Shown in pieces: positions 33,762 to 44,991 of a stretch of 64,000 nucleotides of DNA. The position numbers and the translations under genes are program-made. The DNA lies in NCBI GenBank assembly GCA_963580285.1, contig CAUZLF010000205.1, positions 103,784 to 167,783 on the forward strand, in the 5' to 3' direction. The DNA is from Lucinisca nassula (lineage: Eukaryota > Mollusca > Bivalvia > Lucinida > Lucinidae). A model generated the notes under the pieces. That model did not search any database. It was not told the DNA's origin and saw only the letters and a program-made list of their open reading frames with translations. How positions within the stretch are numbered: position 1 is the first letter of the stretch; each line of letters begins with the position of its first letter.

Positions 33762-33828
33762 AACACCTTTGGTACTGTTCAAAAGTGGTCTTTAAGACTA
33801 TTTCTGAACAGTCTCAAAAGTGGACTCT
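33762..33828. repeat. Foldback of the GACCACCTTTGGGAC family, imperfect
   Basis: AACACCTTTGGTACTGTTCA and AAGTGGTC pair imperfectly with GACTATTTCTGAACAGTCTC and AAAAGTGG. Diverged relative of 12926-12990. Confidence 0.75.
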
Positions 33829-33951
33829 TACTAGAGGAGATTGTGTATAGAAAACAAAAAGAAAAAATGAAATCTTAAATGAAGAATTAGTCATAATGTA
33901 AGCTAATAGTGATTTCTGTGTTACCCACCGAGTTGATACATTGATGAGTTA

Positions 33952-34726
33952 GACTAGAAATGTGTCCATAGGACACGGATGCCCCCTGCCTGAAAATATG
34001 TCCAAGTTTGTATTAATCCACAGAAAGTTATTGACAGTGTTTAAGTTCTGGACCCTTTTTTCACATTTAACCTCTAAGTATGACCTTGCCCTTGGAGGTA
34101 AGGACCTTAGTTTTGTGTGAGGCAGATTGTCTCATGATGGCCTATATTTCTGCCAAATAATTTCAAAATCCATCCAGAAATAAGAAATTTATTGCCTGTG
34201 TTTAAGTTTCGGACCCTTTCATTGATACATGTATTTGACCTATTGAATATTTGAAGTATGACCTTGACCTTGGAGGTACAGACCAGGATTTGCATGTGAC
34301 AAATCTTCTCATAATGGTTAGCATTTCTACAAAGTAATCTCAAAATCCATCCAGAAATAAGAAAATTATTGACTGCGTTAAAGTTTCGGACCCTTTTTTG
34401 ACATTTGACCTCTAAGTGTGACCTTGACCTTGGAGGTACGGACCTGGGTTTTGCACGTGACACATTGTCTCATAATGGTTAACATTTCTACAAAGTAATT
34501 TCAAAATCCATCCAGAAATAAGAAAATTATTGACTGCGTTTAAGTTTCAGGCCCTTTTTTGACATTTGACCTTGACCTTGGCTGTACGGACCTGAGTTTT
34601 GCCCGTGACACATCATCTCATGATGTTTAACATTTCTACAAAGTAATTTCAACGAACAAAACAGATGGATGGACAGGGGCAACGCTATATGCCCTTCCAC
34701 CATTCTTTGAATGGCAGGGGCATAAA
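33952..34726 (+). mobile_element. Hairpin/tandem-core element, about 180-bp units
   Basis: The 5' end ACTAGAAATGTGTCCATAGG leads to GATGCCCCCTGCC. About three and a half units follow, each with AAGTTTCGGACCCTTTTTTG, GTGTGACCTTGACCTTGGAG and AATCCATCCAGAAATAAGAA. The end is a hairpin ATGCCCTTCCACCATT / AATGGCAGGGGCAT. The 5' GATGCCCCCTGCC and 3' GGCAGGGGCAT are complementary. The unit is unrelated to those at 1-2910 and 29587-29948. Minus-strand ORFs of 104 and 118 residues are by-products. In NDST intron 1. Confidence 0.8.
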
Positions 34727-35056
34727 AACCTTCGCATGGACTGAACAAATACACATCTGAACCACAAAGTGAGGGTGACGGTTGGGATCCCTTAAAGTAT
34801 AGATACTTAAATGCACCAGTAATTTTTACTGACCGTTCCAAGTCAGTGCTTATGCTGTGGTTCCCTCCTGTTTACTGTTTGTTACTTTACTCTACCCTTA
34901 GAATCCCATAATCAAAAGGGCCCAGTTTGTTCAAAATGAAAAAAATACCGCAAAAATCCTAAAAATTTTAGACACCTAGAGAACTTACTGTAATTCTCCT
35001 AAAATTTTAACAAACATGTTTCATGATCTAGAATAAAGTCAAAAAGGTGCAGACAG

Positions 35057-35130
35057 AATGGCAAACAGTGTTGACCCTGATTAGACTGCTCCTTCAGGAG
35101 CAGTCTAATCAGGGTCTGCACTGTTTGTTT
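35057..35130. repeat. Short foldback MITE, CTGCTCC subtype
   Basis: AACAGTGTTGACCCTGATTA, inner CTGCTCCTTCAGGAGCAG (perfect), then TAATCAGGGTCTGCACTGTT. In NDST intron 1. Confidence 0.85.
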
Positions 35131-35289
35131 AGGCCTATCTGTCCAAATACTTAGGTCATTATGGTTAGCACTGATTATTAGATACCCACCGCAAGGTAAT
35201 AACCGCATTTTTCTCCTAGCAAAAAAACATCTATCAATATCAACATTAATGCAAAATACTACAAGATTCCTAAAATTACTATGCAAGAG

Positions 35290-35575
35290 ACCCGGGAACA
35301 AGACTTGTGTCCATAGCACACCGATGCCCGTTAAATGACATAGGATATAGAAATGATCAGTGTTGTGTGACAAACACAATGTGAATACAACATATTTACC
35401 CTAGACCTACGGACCTGAGTATTGCACCCAACACATCGTCTTGTGATGGTTAACATGTCTGCCACATAATTTCAAACTCCATCCAGGAATGACAAAGTTA
35501 TATGCCAGATATGAAAAATAGACCCTAATTTTGACCTTTGACATCTGAGTGTGATCCTAGTTACTCCCCATTAAA
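35290..35575 (+). repeat. Diverged relative of 33952-34726
   Basis: ACTTGTGTCCATAGCACACC and GATGCCCG at the left resemble the 5' end at 33952. GGACCTGAGTATTGCACCCA and CCATCCAGGAATGACAAAGT resemble its units. No 3' hairpin remains. It ends about 20 bp before the donor of NDST exon 1. Confidence 0.6.
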
Positions 35576-35594
35576 TAGATCAATGGTGGCTTAC

Positions 35595-36626
35595 CTCCAC
35601 ATCCTGGGCTTTCATTCTGGTTCCTGCTTTCCCGACAAAAATATCATCAATATCTATCTGAAGATATCTTTCCAGTGGAACAGTCAGTTTCCCACGAGAC
35701 AAGTACGACAAACAGTCTAACAACATAGGCTTATGAAGCCAAAAATTGAATAAATTCCCAAAGAACACTCGCTTAATCCCATCATGAAGCCCACGGTCCA
35801 AAACTGCCGCAATAACAGTAGCATTTTCTTGAAAATATGAAATTTCATTTTCGTAAAATGAAGGGGCAACTTTGGCAAAAGCAAGAGGTTCATAACTTGT
35901 ATGATTTATTAGAAACACTGTCCAGTCCTCATGTGGAGAACTCCCTGTGATTATTTCCCCTGGTCTCGTTACTCTCCAGACATCCGAGACTGGGTTCAGT
36001 CTATAGTCTTTTAATGCTACATTATATTGCAGGCTTAACGGAAAGCCAGGCACTTTTTCAAATGATTTTGCATAATCGTCTTGAGGCTTGACAAATATAA
36101 CCATCCCAATATCATATTCTCGGCAATATTTCTCCAGCAATTGTTTGTTCCAATAGTCCAGATCTAAATACAGCTGTATCCGCTCAAATATTATTGCACT
36201 AAACCTGCCTTTATCCATATGAGTAAGAATAGGCAGTGATTTCTCACCCATTACAATTTTGTATGGAAATCTTGAGGCCTCTAGTGAATTAACAATTTCT
36301 TTGGCATGTTTTGTATATGGAGATTCAACAAACACTAGAACTCTTTTACCAGTTCTTGTATTTTCAACTAACCCATGATTATTTGGACCGCGGTCTTTGG
36401 TAGTTCTGAAGTTAAAGTAATTACATGAGGTAGATGGGACTGGCGGGTTGGCTGTCTTTGTCTTTATTGTCATACTGCCTTGATGATAGTTGAGAGCAAT
36501 AAAAGACGTGAAACTGATGACCACAATAATGACCAGTACCCTTGTCAGTGTACATCTTCTCTGACAGAACAGTCTCTGTACCACTTTCCTCATACACTCT
36601 AGCTGTTTTCTTATATACACCTTCAT
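35595..36626 (-). CDS. NDST: NDST exon 1: heparan sulfate N-deacetylase/N-sulfotransferase
   Basis: First coding exon of the bifunctional Golgi enzyme. The enzyme removes acetyl groups from N-acetylglucosamine in heparan sulfate and adds sulfate from PAPS, the step that commits chains to further modification. 344 codons, phase-0 donor GTGGAG/GTAAGC. The ATG at 36626 is preceded by an in-frame TGA at 36654-36656, which supports it. The N-terminus is a short basic cytosolic tail (RRCTLTR) and one membrane helix at about residues 30-45, giving a type II Golgi protein. Family landmarks are VLVFVESPYTKHAKEIV, FLINHTSYEP, DRGLHDGIKRVFFGNLFNFW and DIDDIFVGKAGTRMKAQDVE (ends at 344). Seven exons give 622 residues against roughly 880 for the full family. 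Which vertebrate paralogue it resembles most I cannot tell. Confidence 0.97.
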
Positions 36627-37437
36627 TGTTTGCCCAACATCAGATCTGATGAATCATGTACCACAGTTACTTTTAGCATTATCAATTTAAATGTTATTAT
36701 CCAAAATTATCAATTTCAAAGTTAAGCATTTACCGGTACATTATGAAACACTAACATTTTCCAACTAAACTGCTACAAAATCTTTTTATATTGTCCGTCA
36801 AAGTATTCTTGGTGAAAGTGAGACGCCAAACACACCTTATTCAAAAACCAGTGACATCTACACATATAAATTCCAAAGATGAGACAGGTTCCATGTCTGC
36901 TTCCAAATCTTTTATTGCGTGTCTCCCGGGCCCACTGGTTTGTCAATTAACCATGAATGCTTTTAACATTCAAGTACTTCTAGTATTATCCATGCTTTGA
37001 GTTTTATTTAACTTCTACCAGTTTCCAGAAACTGCTGCTTCAAGTTCCAACAAGCAATATACTGTTCTTCCTTGAGGCCATGCCTATGGCAGAAAAAGAT
37101 GTTGCATCACATACTAGCATTTCCAGTGCTCTAGTTGTTGCTTCTCACAGTACTTACAGTTACATGTACTTGGTCTAGTACCTGAAAGAAAGGACAAGAG
37201 TGCCAATTACATGTACCGTAAATACCCTAAAAATTCGGACACCTTGAGGACTTGCTGTAATTCTCCTAAAATTGTAATAATTTTGTTTCGTGATCCAGCA
37301 AGGAGTCCAAGAAGTGGACAAACAATAATTTTTTTTATCGAAAGGCACTTAAGAAGTTAATCTACTATTACGCTCATTGTTCTTGCAAAGAAATACATTC
37401 TCTACTGAGAAACCCATATTTTCTTTAAATTCCATGT
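36627..37437. other. Upstream of NDST start; no further exon called
   Basis: Immediately upstream of the NDST ATG, so it should hold 5' untranslated sequence or a 5' intron. I see no coding similarity and cannot place a promoter. A fragment shared with MITE flanks (TGTAATTCTCCTAAAATT) is near 37255. Confidence 0.4.
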
Positions 37438-37590
37438 TCCTTTTGTTTTATTTGAGATTTAATGTCCCTGTCAACACTGTTTAGGATATTTTGGAGATGT
37501 AGCATCTAATTTTCTTGGACTTTTATCCTACACTGAGATGAAATGACATCTGAAGCCCTGCCGCCAAATGAAACCAACAGGGTTTATAAG
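37438..37590 (+). repeat. Family S repeat, 5' half
   Basis: TTATTTGAGATTTAATGTCC to CAACAGGGTTTATAAGG, then cut by the start of the next tandem element. Confidence 0.75.
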
Positions 37591-37593
37591 GTA

Positions 37594-38050
37594 AAGGTCA
37601 TAAGGTCAAAATATATGGCATCAGTTGAAAGGTCTTGTGACACAGAATGCATATGTGAAATATGAAAGCCCTATCGCTTACCAATCGAAAGTTATAGCCG
37701 ATGTTAAAGTATTTGAAAATATGTCAAAGGTCAAGGTCACAAGGTCAAAAATTATGGTACCCTTGCACAGGTCTTGTGACATAGAATGCACATGTGAAAT
37801 ATGAAAGCTATCGAAAGTTATGGCCAATGTTAAAGTTTTTAAAAAGTAGGTCAAATGTCAAGGTCAAGGTCATTAGGTCAAAAATTATGGTACCCCTGGA
37901 AAGGTCTTGTGACAAGGAATGCACATGTGAAATATGAAAACCCTATCAGTTACCATTCAAAAGTTATGCCCAATGTCAAGGTTTTTGCAGATAGACAAAC
38001 AGACAGACAGGCCAAAAACTACATGCCCCCGATTATATGATTAAGGGGCT
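37594..38050 (+). mobile_element. Hairpin/tandem-core element, about 150-bp units
   Basis: Three units with AAGGTCAAAAATTATGGTAC, GGTCTTGTGACATAGAATGC and ATGTGAAATATGAAAGC. An ACAGACAGACAG stretch follows, then the terminus ATGCCCCCGATTATATGATTAAGGGGC. It has the same overall plan as 33952-34726, with a weaker hairpin and an uncertain 5' end. Confidence 0.65.
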
Positions 38051-38247
38051 GAATCTTTGATTCCTGGGACATAAAAAAAGGAGCTGCTGTTATTGTGGCT
38101 AACGATGTTCCTTCTCAGAGCTGACCACTTTTGTAAACTTTTTAAACTTACCCCAATGAACAACCCAATTTTTTTCTTTTTTTTTTTTTTGGGAATAAAA
38201 ATTTATTTTCAATCATGTAAATGTTAAAACAAACCTTTATAGAGTAA

Positions 38248-38345
38248 GACCACCTTTGGGACTGTTCAGAAGTGGTCTTTAAGACCAATTTTGAACAGTC
38301 CCAAAGGTGGTCTAAGACCAATTTTGAACAGTCCCAAAGGTGGTC
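38248..38345. repeat. Foldback with duplicated right arm
   Basis: The left arm GACCACCTTTGGGACTGTTC and AGAAGTGGTC is followed by two tandem copies (38283-38312 and 38316-38345) of its complementary arm GACCAATTTTGAACAGTCCC plus AAAGGTGGTC. Same family as 12926-12990. Confidence 0.88.
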
Positions 38346-38762
38346 TCTGACCAGAGGACACTCTAAGCAGAAAACACAAAGAAAGAATAATTGCAACTTA
38401 CCAAATAAGCTTTTTATAGCAGAATTAGTCTTAATTTTAGGTAGTTTAAACAGCTGAATTTTACTGTATAGAGAAATTTCAGAAATTGTTTATCTTTTTT
38501 CAAACATTGAACAGACATAAAATCAATTTTGCAAAATATATTTTGCATATTACATAACAAGAAATATGTCTAATGTCATTATAAACAGGTTTTTCAAGAA
38601 AAGGATATCAAAATGGTAAACCTGCCAGATGCCACCGGCCCGACAGACTAGACACTGCTATTAAAACCCTTCCTCCTTATATATCATGTCCATTTCAAAA
38701 TTTAGGTTTGTAAGTTTGTGTTTTCTTCAAAACTGATTTGGGAAATGGCTTAACTTTTTGAA

Positions 38763-38829
38763 AACAGTGTAGGCCCTGATCAGATGCCGCATTCTGCAGT
38801 GTCTGATCTGGGCCTGCACTGTTTGCCAA
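38763..38829. repeat. Short foldback MITE
   Basis: AACAGTGTAGGCCCTGATCA, inner TGCCGCATTCTGCAGTG, then TCTGATCTGGGCCTGCACTG. Confidence 0.8.
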
Positions 38830-38959
38830 TTACCCGTTTTGGGGTTTGGGTTAAAGGATGGATTTTTGAAAAACCTGTCCAAAAATAAAATGACCTCTAT
38901 AAAATCTTCTTTTTAACCCATTTTGTACCAGAAACCCTAAAATGGGTACCCTGGCTAAC

Positions 38960-39015
38960 AGTACAGGCCCAGATCAGATGCTGCAGAACGCGGCACCTGA
39001 TCAGGGCCTCTACTC
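38960..39015. repeat. Short foldback MITE, opposite orientation
   Basis: ACAGTACAGGCCCAGATCAG, TGCTGCAGAACGCGGCA, then CTGATCAGGGCCTCTACTCT. A reverse-oriented partner of the copy 200 bp away, so the two can also pair with each other. Confidence 0.75.
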
Positions 39016-39553
39016 TTTGCTAAAAGTTCAGTCATTTTCCAAATAAATTTTGATGAAAACACAACCTGACACCCCTAAATTTTTAAATGAACTCCTGCTA
39101 TATATAAGGAGGAAGATTCCATTTGGTACAAAAATGGCTAATCCATCTTTAAACTGTGTCATATCCAAAACTGTGTTATAATGTATAGTGTTATAAACAG
39201 ATTTATAAATTTTGACAATTATTATTTGAAATAGCCATTTCTATCTTTACATGTATATTACATATACCCGCTACAGGAAAATATTTCCTGACAGAAAATA
39301 AATCTTCTTAGGCCAGAGGTGAATATCGTTTTTAATTCATTGAGAAATCATGGTATTTCTTCATTATGTTAATGCATGTTCTACTTTTCCAATGCAATTG
39401 TTATATTTAGGTGCGGGAAAGTTAAATTCATGTTGACATGTTGTTCTTGACGCAAAATCAAAGGCATCTCATAAGATGTCATCAATGTTCAGAATGTATG
39501 ATGTTAACCCTTACAATGTATCTTGCTGTTCACGACAACCCCTATCTTTGCAA

Positions 39554-39612
39554 ACAGTGTAGATCCAGATCAGATGGCTTCTGAAGAAGCCATCTGATCA
39601 GGATCTACACTT
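39554..39612. repeat. Short foldback MITE, GGCTTC subtype
   Basis: CAGTGTAGATCCAGATCAGA, TGGCTTCTGAAGAAGCCA, then TCTGATCAGGATCTACACT. Best copy of this subtype. Confidence 0.85.
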
Positions 39613-39897
39613 TTTGGCATTCAGTTTATGAATTTGTAGCAATAAATTACATCAAGTAATTTGATTAGTTGATAGACAGAAATGGGTGTGGCTTAGATGA
39701 ATATTCCGCAAGATAAGGGTTAAACTCGGAGGCAGCATTGAAATAAAGAGTACATGGACATAACCACTGAAAGAGGCATGAGTTTGGTTACTGTACACTC
39801 ACATTTTTAACCCCTATCCTGCTTAATATTCATTCTATCTATCTATCTATCTACTGATACTGTGTAACCATGTAATTACTTATCACTTAACTTTTTG

Positions 39898-39963
39898 CAA
39901 ATAGTGTAGGCCCTGATCAGACGCTGCGGTCTGCCTCGTCTGATCTGGGCCTGCAATGTTTGC
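39898..39963. repeat. Short foldback MITE
   Basis: ATAGTGTAGGCCCTGATCAG, ACGCTGCGGTCTGCCTCGT, CTGATCTGGGCCTGCAATG. Confidence 0.78.
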
Positions 39964-40002
39964 CCTGGTACCCGTTTTGGGGTTTCCGGTACTAAATGGG
40001 TT

Positions 40003-40092
40003 TGGTTTGATTTGAGGTTTAGCGTCCCCGTCAACACTGTAAAGGTCATTTTGGAGACGTTGCTTTCAATTTTGTGGGACTTTTACCCGACC
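40003..40092 (+). repeat. Family S repeat, 5' fragment
   Basis: TTTGATTTGAGGTTTAGCGT to GGGACTTTTACCCGACCTGG. Confidence 0.75.
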
Positions 40093-41264
40093 TGGTCTGG
40101 AAGTCTGCATTCTGTAGACCATTCTGTTGTCAGGTTGTGTATGTCGACAACTTAGTCCTGAACTCATGACCTTCCCTACATTATGATATGCTGCTTTCCT
40201 GTAAGGTCATGGGTCCCCACTGTGTGAAAACATGAAATTCCTTTAACCCTTTACCGCTCAGGGATTTTGTGAATTTCGCTGATTTTCACAGTGTTGTACC
40301 TGACAGCAACTTCAACTAGCCATTGTTTTATAATGGATGGTCTGTTTTACACCAAACTCGGTATGAATGTTCATTGGGCAGTAGCCTTTCAAATGCAACC
40401 TTTCATGACTTGATCATTGTTGTCATGGTAAAGAGGGGGCATCTCAAAGTTGGCAAAAAGTGTGTTTTCACATGAATTTTTGACCACATTTTAATCTTCA
40501 CACAGCTGTCAAGGCAACAATTAAGGTGTTTGGCACTGGCCATTTTCACTGTTTGCAGCATGTTTTATCAGCATCAATTTTCAGGCATTTTTTGACCCCA
40601 GACACCCTCAGATATAAATTTTGGCGGCTGGTTGGGCCATACACCCAAAATTTTTCGGGATGTGAGGGGGGGAGGGGCATTCCCCCCAGAATACTTTTAG
40701 TGGGGAGGTACGCGAAAAAACAGGTCACTTTTTTGGCCAACAAATCCTAAAGCAAACATGCAGATTTTAGGTGCTTCTGGAGCTTAAAATGGGTGGGGGG
40801 TGCAGACACGTAAAAACATGTATCTGAGTGGGAAATGTAATGGGAAAATCACTGTTTTATGTTGTCATCTGATGTAAGTCACATAACTGTATTGTTCTGT
40901 TTCTTTATCTGTTCAAAATAAGCCCAAAAACATATAATATTATCCTAAAAATGTCCCCAAAGCGGTAGGTACTGTATTTTATATGTCCACCATAATGGAT
41001 TTCGTTTCGGAATGTTTCGATTCCTGTCAAAACCAATGACGTCACTGAAAGTCAGTGTTCGCAAACTGATCTGAATAGAATAACATCAAACATAGCCCAG
41101 AGAACATGGACGTTGTGTGCGTTGCGAGTTCCCGGGGATTTTTTAAGAGAAACAGAGGTTTTAAGCATTTTGTCACTCATTTCAAAATAGAAGCTGTAGT
41201 GGTTTCAACTATATCACATTGTTTTCCTTTGTCTGTGTAGTAGTAAAAGGAAAGATAGTTTGTT
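40093..41264. other. No gene seen
   Basis: Mixed sequence, with G-rich stretches around 40660-40800 and no recognisable coding or transposon similarity. Small ORFs on both strands at 40526-40750 are not supported. Confidence 0.5.
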
Positions 41265-41715
41265 CAAGGAAAGACTCAAGCAAGGAGACACCCTATCCAA
41301 CTCTACCATATACCCTACCCACCCTTCCCTATACCCTACCCTACAACTACCCCACTCACGTCCCCTACCCACACGTCCCCTACCCAGCCCTACCGCTACT
41401 CCACCCCCTACCCCTTCCCTATCCCTTACCATACCCCCAACCTCTACACCTACCCCACCCCTACCCAATCCCCTTCTCTTACCATATCCCCTACTCCTTA
41501 CTCCTACCATACCCCAGTCCCTACCCTACCTACCCCACCCCCTACACATACCCTACCCATGCCCCCTACCTTACCCTCTTCCCATACCCAACCCAGCCCC
41601 TACACTACCCTTACCTCTACCCTTCCCCCTAACCTCTACCCAACCCCCAACTCCACACTCCCCCACCCTTACTTCTGCCTTACCCTCACTCCTATCCTAC
41701 CCGACCACTACTGTT
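41265..41715 (+). repeat. Degenerate CCCTACC pyrimidine tract
   Basis: About 450 bp of irregular CCCTAC/CCCTACC/CCCTAT repeats, C and T rich on the plus strand. It resumes at about 41910-41942 after a family S insertion. The 177- and 137-residue Pro/Tyr/Leu-rich ORFs are by-products. It resembles a decayed telomere-type or simple satellite, but no regular period is kept. Confidence 0.85.
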
Positions 41716-41718
41716 AGA

Positions 41719-41906
41719 AGGTCTAAGCCTGCCCAGGCAAAGTGGTGCAAATCGGTCCATGCATATAAACCTTTTGGTTTCATTGGGATTTAGATATCAT
41801 TTCATCTCAATGTCAGGTAAAAAATTACCATATCCCCCACAAAATTAGAAGCGACTTCTCCAAAATGTCCTAAATAGTGTTGATGGGGATGTTACACCTC
41901 AAATCG
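41719..41906 (-). repeat. Family S repeat, 5' part, inverted
   Basis: Reverse copy (GGTCTAAGCCTGCCCAGGCA to CACCTCAAATCGAACAAAA) inserted into the CCCTACC tract. The tract continues on its right as CTACCCCTACCTTACCCC. Confidence 0.8.
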
Positions 41907-42236
41907 AACAAAACTACACTACCCCTACCTTACCCCATACCCATGTGCCAAAGTTCACATTAGCCAAGCAGACAGAAAATTCTCTTACACGGTACGGAGA
42001 ATCAGAATTGGGTCTCATCTTTGCCTATATGATCATCACCAGACAAATTACGGATATGAGCGACCATATTGTTTACATCGGCGACCGCGGATAGAGTCAC
42101 GTTTTTTGAAAAGTTAACGTTTACAACGTTTACATTCGCCATTAGTTAAAAACATGGAAGTTGCTTTGTCAAACGTAAAATTTGTATGATATTCATCATA
42201 TGATTGTATAATTTTTTTTAACATGGCAACAATAAT

Positions 42237-42495
42237 CAGGGATTTTCCTAGTGCAACTTTGGGGCCGGTAACCAGCCCCTATTATTCCCAATTTAGAGAC
42301 AGATATTCCCAAATTTTATAACAAATTTCCCAATTTCTGATGTTGTGCTACATTTTAATAAAAATTTCATGAAAATTGAACCAAAATTGACAAAGTTACA
42401 GCTGATTTAAATTCCCAACTATAAATATTAGCGAGCTGTTTTTCCCAAACCCAGCGGCCCCTGGACCCTGATTCTGAAGGGTAGGAAAATCCCTG
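42237..42495. mobile_element. 259-bp MITE with perfect 14-bp TIRs
   Basis: CAGGGATTTTCCTA at the left and TAGGAAAATCCCTG at the right, flanked on both sides by ATAAT (42232-42236 and 42496-42500). Inside are TATTCCCAA and TTCCCAATTT repeats. CAGGG ends suggest hAT, but the visible duplication is 5 bp rather than 8. Confidence 0.85.
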
Positions 42496-42858
42496 ATAAT
42501 GCATACTGATGTGATTTTCAGAATTTCAAGTTTTTTTCCATAGAAGGAAACAAGACTCTACGGAGTGACTAAATGTCAGTAGTGTCTTCTTGTGCAGGTA
42601 ATGGCCATGTATGACCGACTCAGTATATAAAGATAGATAGGACTAGTCGACAAATGAATCCGGGTCAACTCGGCCCTGAGTCAAGTCGGCCTGGTCAAGT
42701 CGGACACTAATTATATAAATTTAGCCTGACGGATGTGTCCTTTATAAAATCATATGCTATATGTCTTATGTAATATATTATCTGTGTTATCCTTTCGTCT
42801 TTCTGTAATTCATATTCCATACATCTTTTCCAGCAGACCTCGATGGCACGGTTGGATT

Positions 42859-43686
42859 GTCACAAGAGGTAACGGGACAACTCGACACATAACCAACTCG
42901 GCCCATACAAACTCGGCACATAGTAAACTCAGCCCACAATAGTTATACTGCATATTAACTGTACATTTATACTTTACTGTCTGTTTTATTATAATTATTA
43001 TTTTATAATATTTATAAATATGCATATTCAATAAAATAGTTTATAGTTTATTTTTTTTTTCTTTGTGCATTTTCAAATCATCTTAATAGGCTCTGAATAT
43101 GGCTTCATTGTTACACTAATTATCTGATTAATCCGAAGATTACTGGAAGTTAATTCATAAAAGCTGTGAATATGATGTTCGGGATACATTGCCACCCATG
43201 ATTACCCAGCTGAGCTGAACAGACATTATTGCACAGGTGTTTCAACGTAATGTGAAGCTGCAGTAGGTACGCCACAACTGACCAACCCGAAAACAAAAAC
43301 TGTCGCTGATACAACAAACTAGTAAAAAAAACAGTATTGTATTCCCCAGTAACAGGAAAATGCTGATAAATCAATTAGACATTTTTAAAGCTTTATTCGC
43401 TGGTCAATTTAAGAAACAACTTAAATACACTGAAAAAAGCTAGATATACTCCATTAAACATTGATGTAAAATTTGTCTTATTAAGTCTTATAGCCCTATT
43501 TAGTTGGTCCCTTTTTCATAGGTAACTTTAATTTGATTGTTTGTTTGGTTATGTAATTATCATAACAATAGATAATTGACCTAATCAGCTAATTATGCGC
43601 CGAGTTTGTATAGGCCGAGTTGGTCATGTGCCAAGTTTGCTATGTGCCGAGTTTGCTATGTGCCGAGTTGTCCCACAACCTCACAC
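42859..43686. mobile_element. Inner TIR element, CTCGGC-repeat ends
   Basis: Left end GTCACAAGAGGTAACGGGAC, AACTCGACACATAACC, AACTCGGCCCATACAAACTC, GGCACATAGTAAACTC. The right end mirrors it: CGAGTTTGTATAGGCCGAGT, TGGTCATGTGCC, TATGTGCCGAGTTGTCCC, ACAACCTCACAC. Inverted repeats of about 85-95 bp made of AACTCGGC(ACATA) units. The interior is AT-rich without an ORF. Confidence 0.7.
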
Positions 43687-44991
43687 GATATTATCATTTT
43701 GCATCAGTTTGTGGACAGCGGGTTAATATCATTTAGAATAACTCCTAACAAAGACTTAAGATGTGGTGTGGTATTTATACTAGACTGGAAAACTACTCAA
43801 AGGACCAGAAATGAATGTTACCCTTGATGTGAATATATACATTTGATGTGAACTAAATACTTTTTTTGATCAATACAGCTTGAAAATGTGCATTGAAGTC
43901 CGATTCCCAACTAATAATTTTCAGAAAATATAACTTTGGTCCAGAGCTCTCACTAGGATTTTGAAAACAGGATTCCAGGAATCCTTCCTTGTAAAAAGTT
44001 GGATTCACACATAGAAAGTTGGATTTCTTGATTGCGCATAGAACATACACAAAAATTTCTTATTATCAGGCTACACATCCATATGAATGACTGACCTGTA
44101 GATTGTGGGTACTAGTTAGAACTATTTCACTGATGCGTCTAAGAAACAGTCACAATCTGATGTTTTGTAGAAATATTAGGAAAATAATGTATACCCCAGT
44201 AAACCCCCTCTCCTCCCCCCCCCAAAAAAACAAAAAACACGCAGTTGCTCCGATTTATTCTCACACTTCTTGCCAAATAAGATGAAATAACGCCACATCA
44301 TTAAAAACATGTTGAGTTAGGATAACAGCAGATATAATGTAAACCCGGATCAGAAAAAAAACATTCTATACAGCCATGTTTGTGCTTTCAAATGATCGTG
44401 ACACTAGCTCACAACTACGTAGGGGAAGCATCCTAACTAACTCTGACTTCCTGTAATTGTTAAAATGATTGCATTTTGAAGAATTACACATAATTATGTC
44501 ACCAGTAAACATCAAAACACTCTTTGACCGACCTATTAAAAGTATGATCGTGTAGTCGCGAAAATACATGACATTGGTAATTTGTCAATTATATCGTCTT
44601 CGCCGTAACCCTGGTTTAACTAAATGTGATATTTTACCGACTAATGTTAATCCGTTGATGGTTCATGCTTACATCAATCAGTAAACTAATTAATTGTAAT
44701 CCGTAATAACACAGGGATTAGCGCGGCACGGTTAAGAAGGTACAATCATTTTTAACATGTGCCGCAAACCGACCACCTGCAAAAATTCCTGTCAGTATGT
44801 GGCACGTGTGCATTCAACACAAAAAGCGGCGCCGCATTTGATCTTTTACTGGTATAGCGTAAGCAGCCTAAATAAGCTTCTGATTTTACCGCTTCTGTAA
44901 TTTTGGACGCGTGTCGCAATAAAAACGCGCGTGCATAAGAATCGGCGATAGTGAATTTTAAGCGTACAACGGCAAAAAGTTGGCGTAAAAT
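43687..44991. other. No gene seen
   Basis: AT-rich sequence within the outer TIR element. A degraded foldback remnant (TAGATTGTGGGTACTAGTTA) is at 44100. ORFs of 65-99 residues have no recognisable domain. Confidence 0.5.

Noticed and set aside
41260..41793. 177-residue Pro/Tyr-rich protein
   Set aside because: It is a translation of the CCCTAC simple tract, running into an inverted family S repeat.
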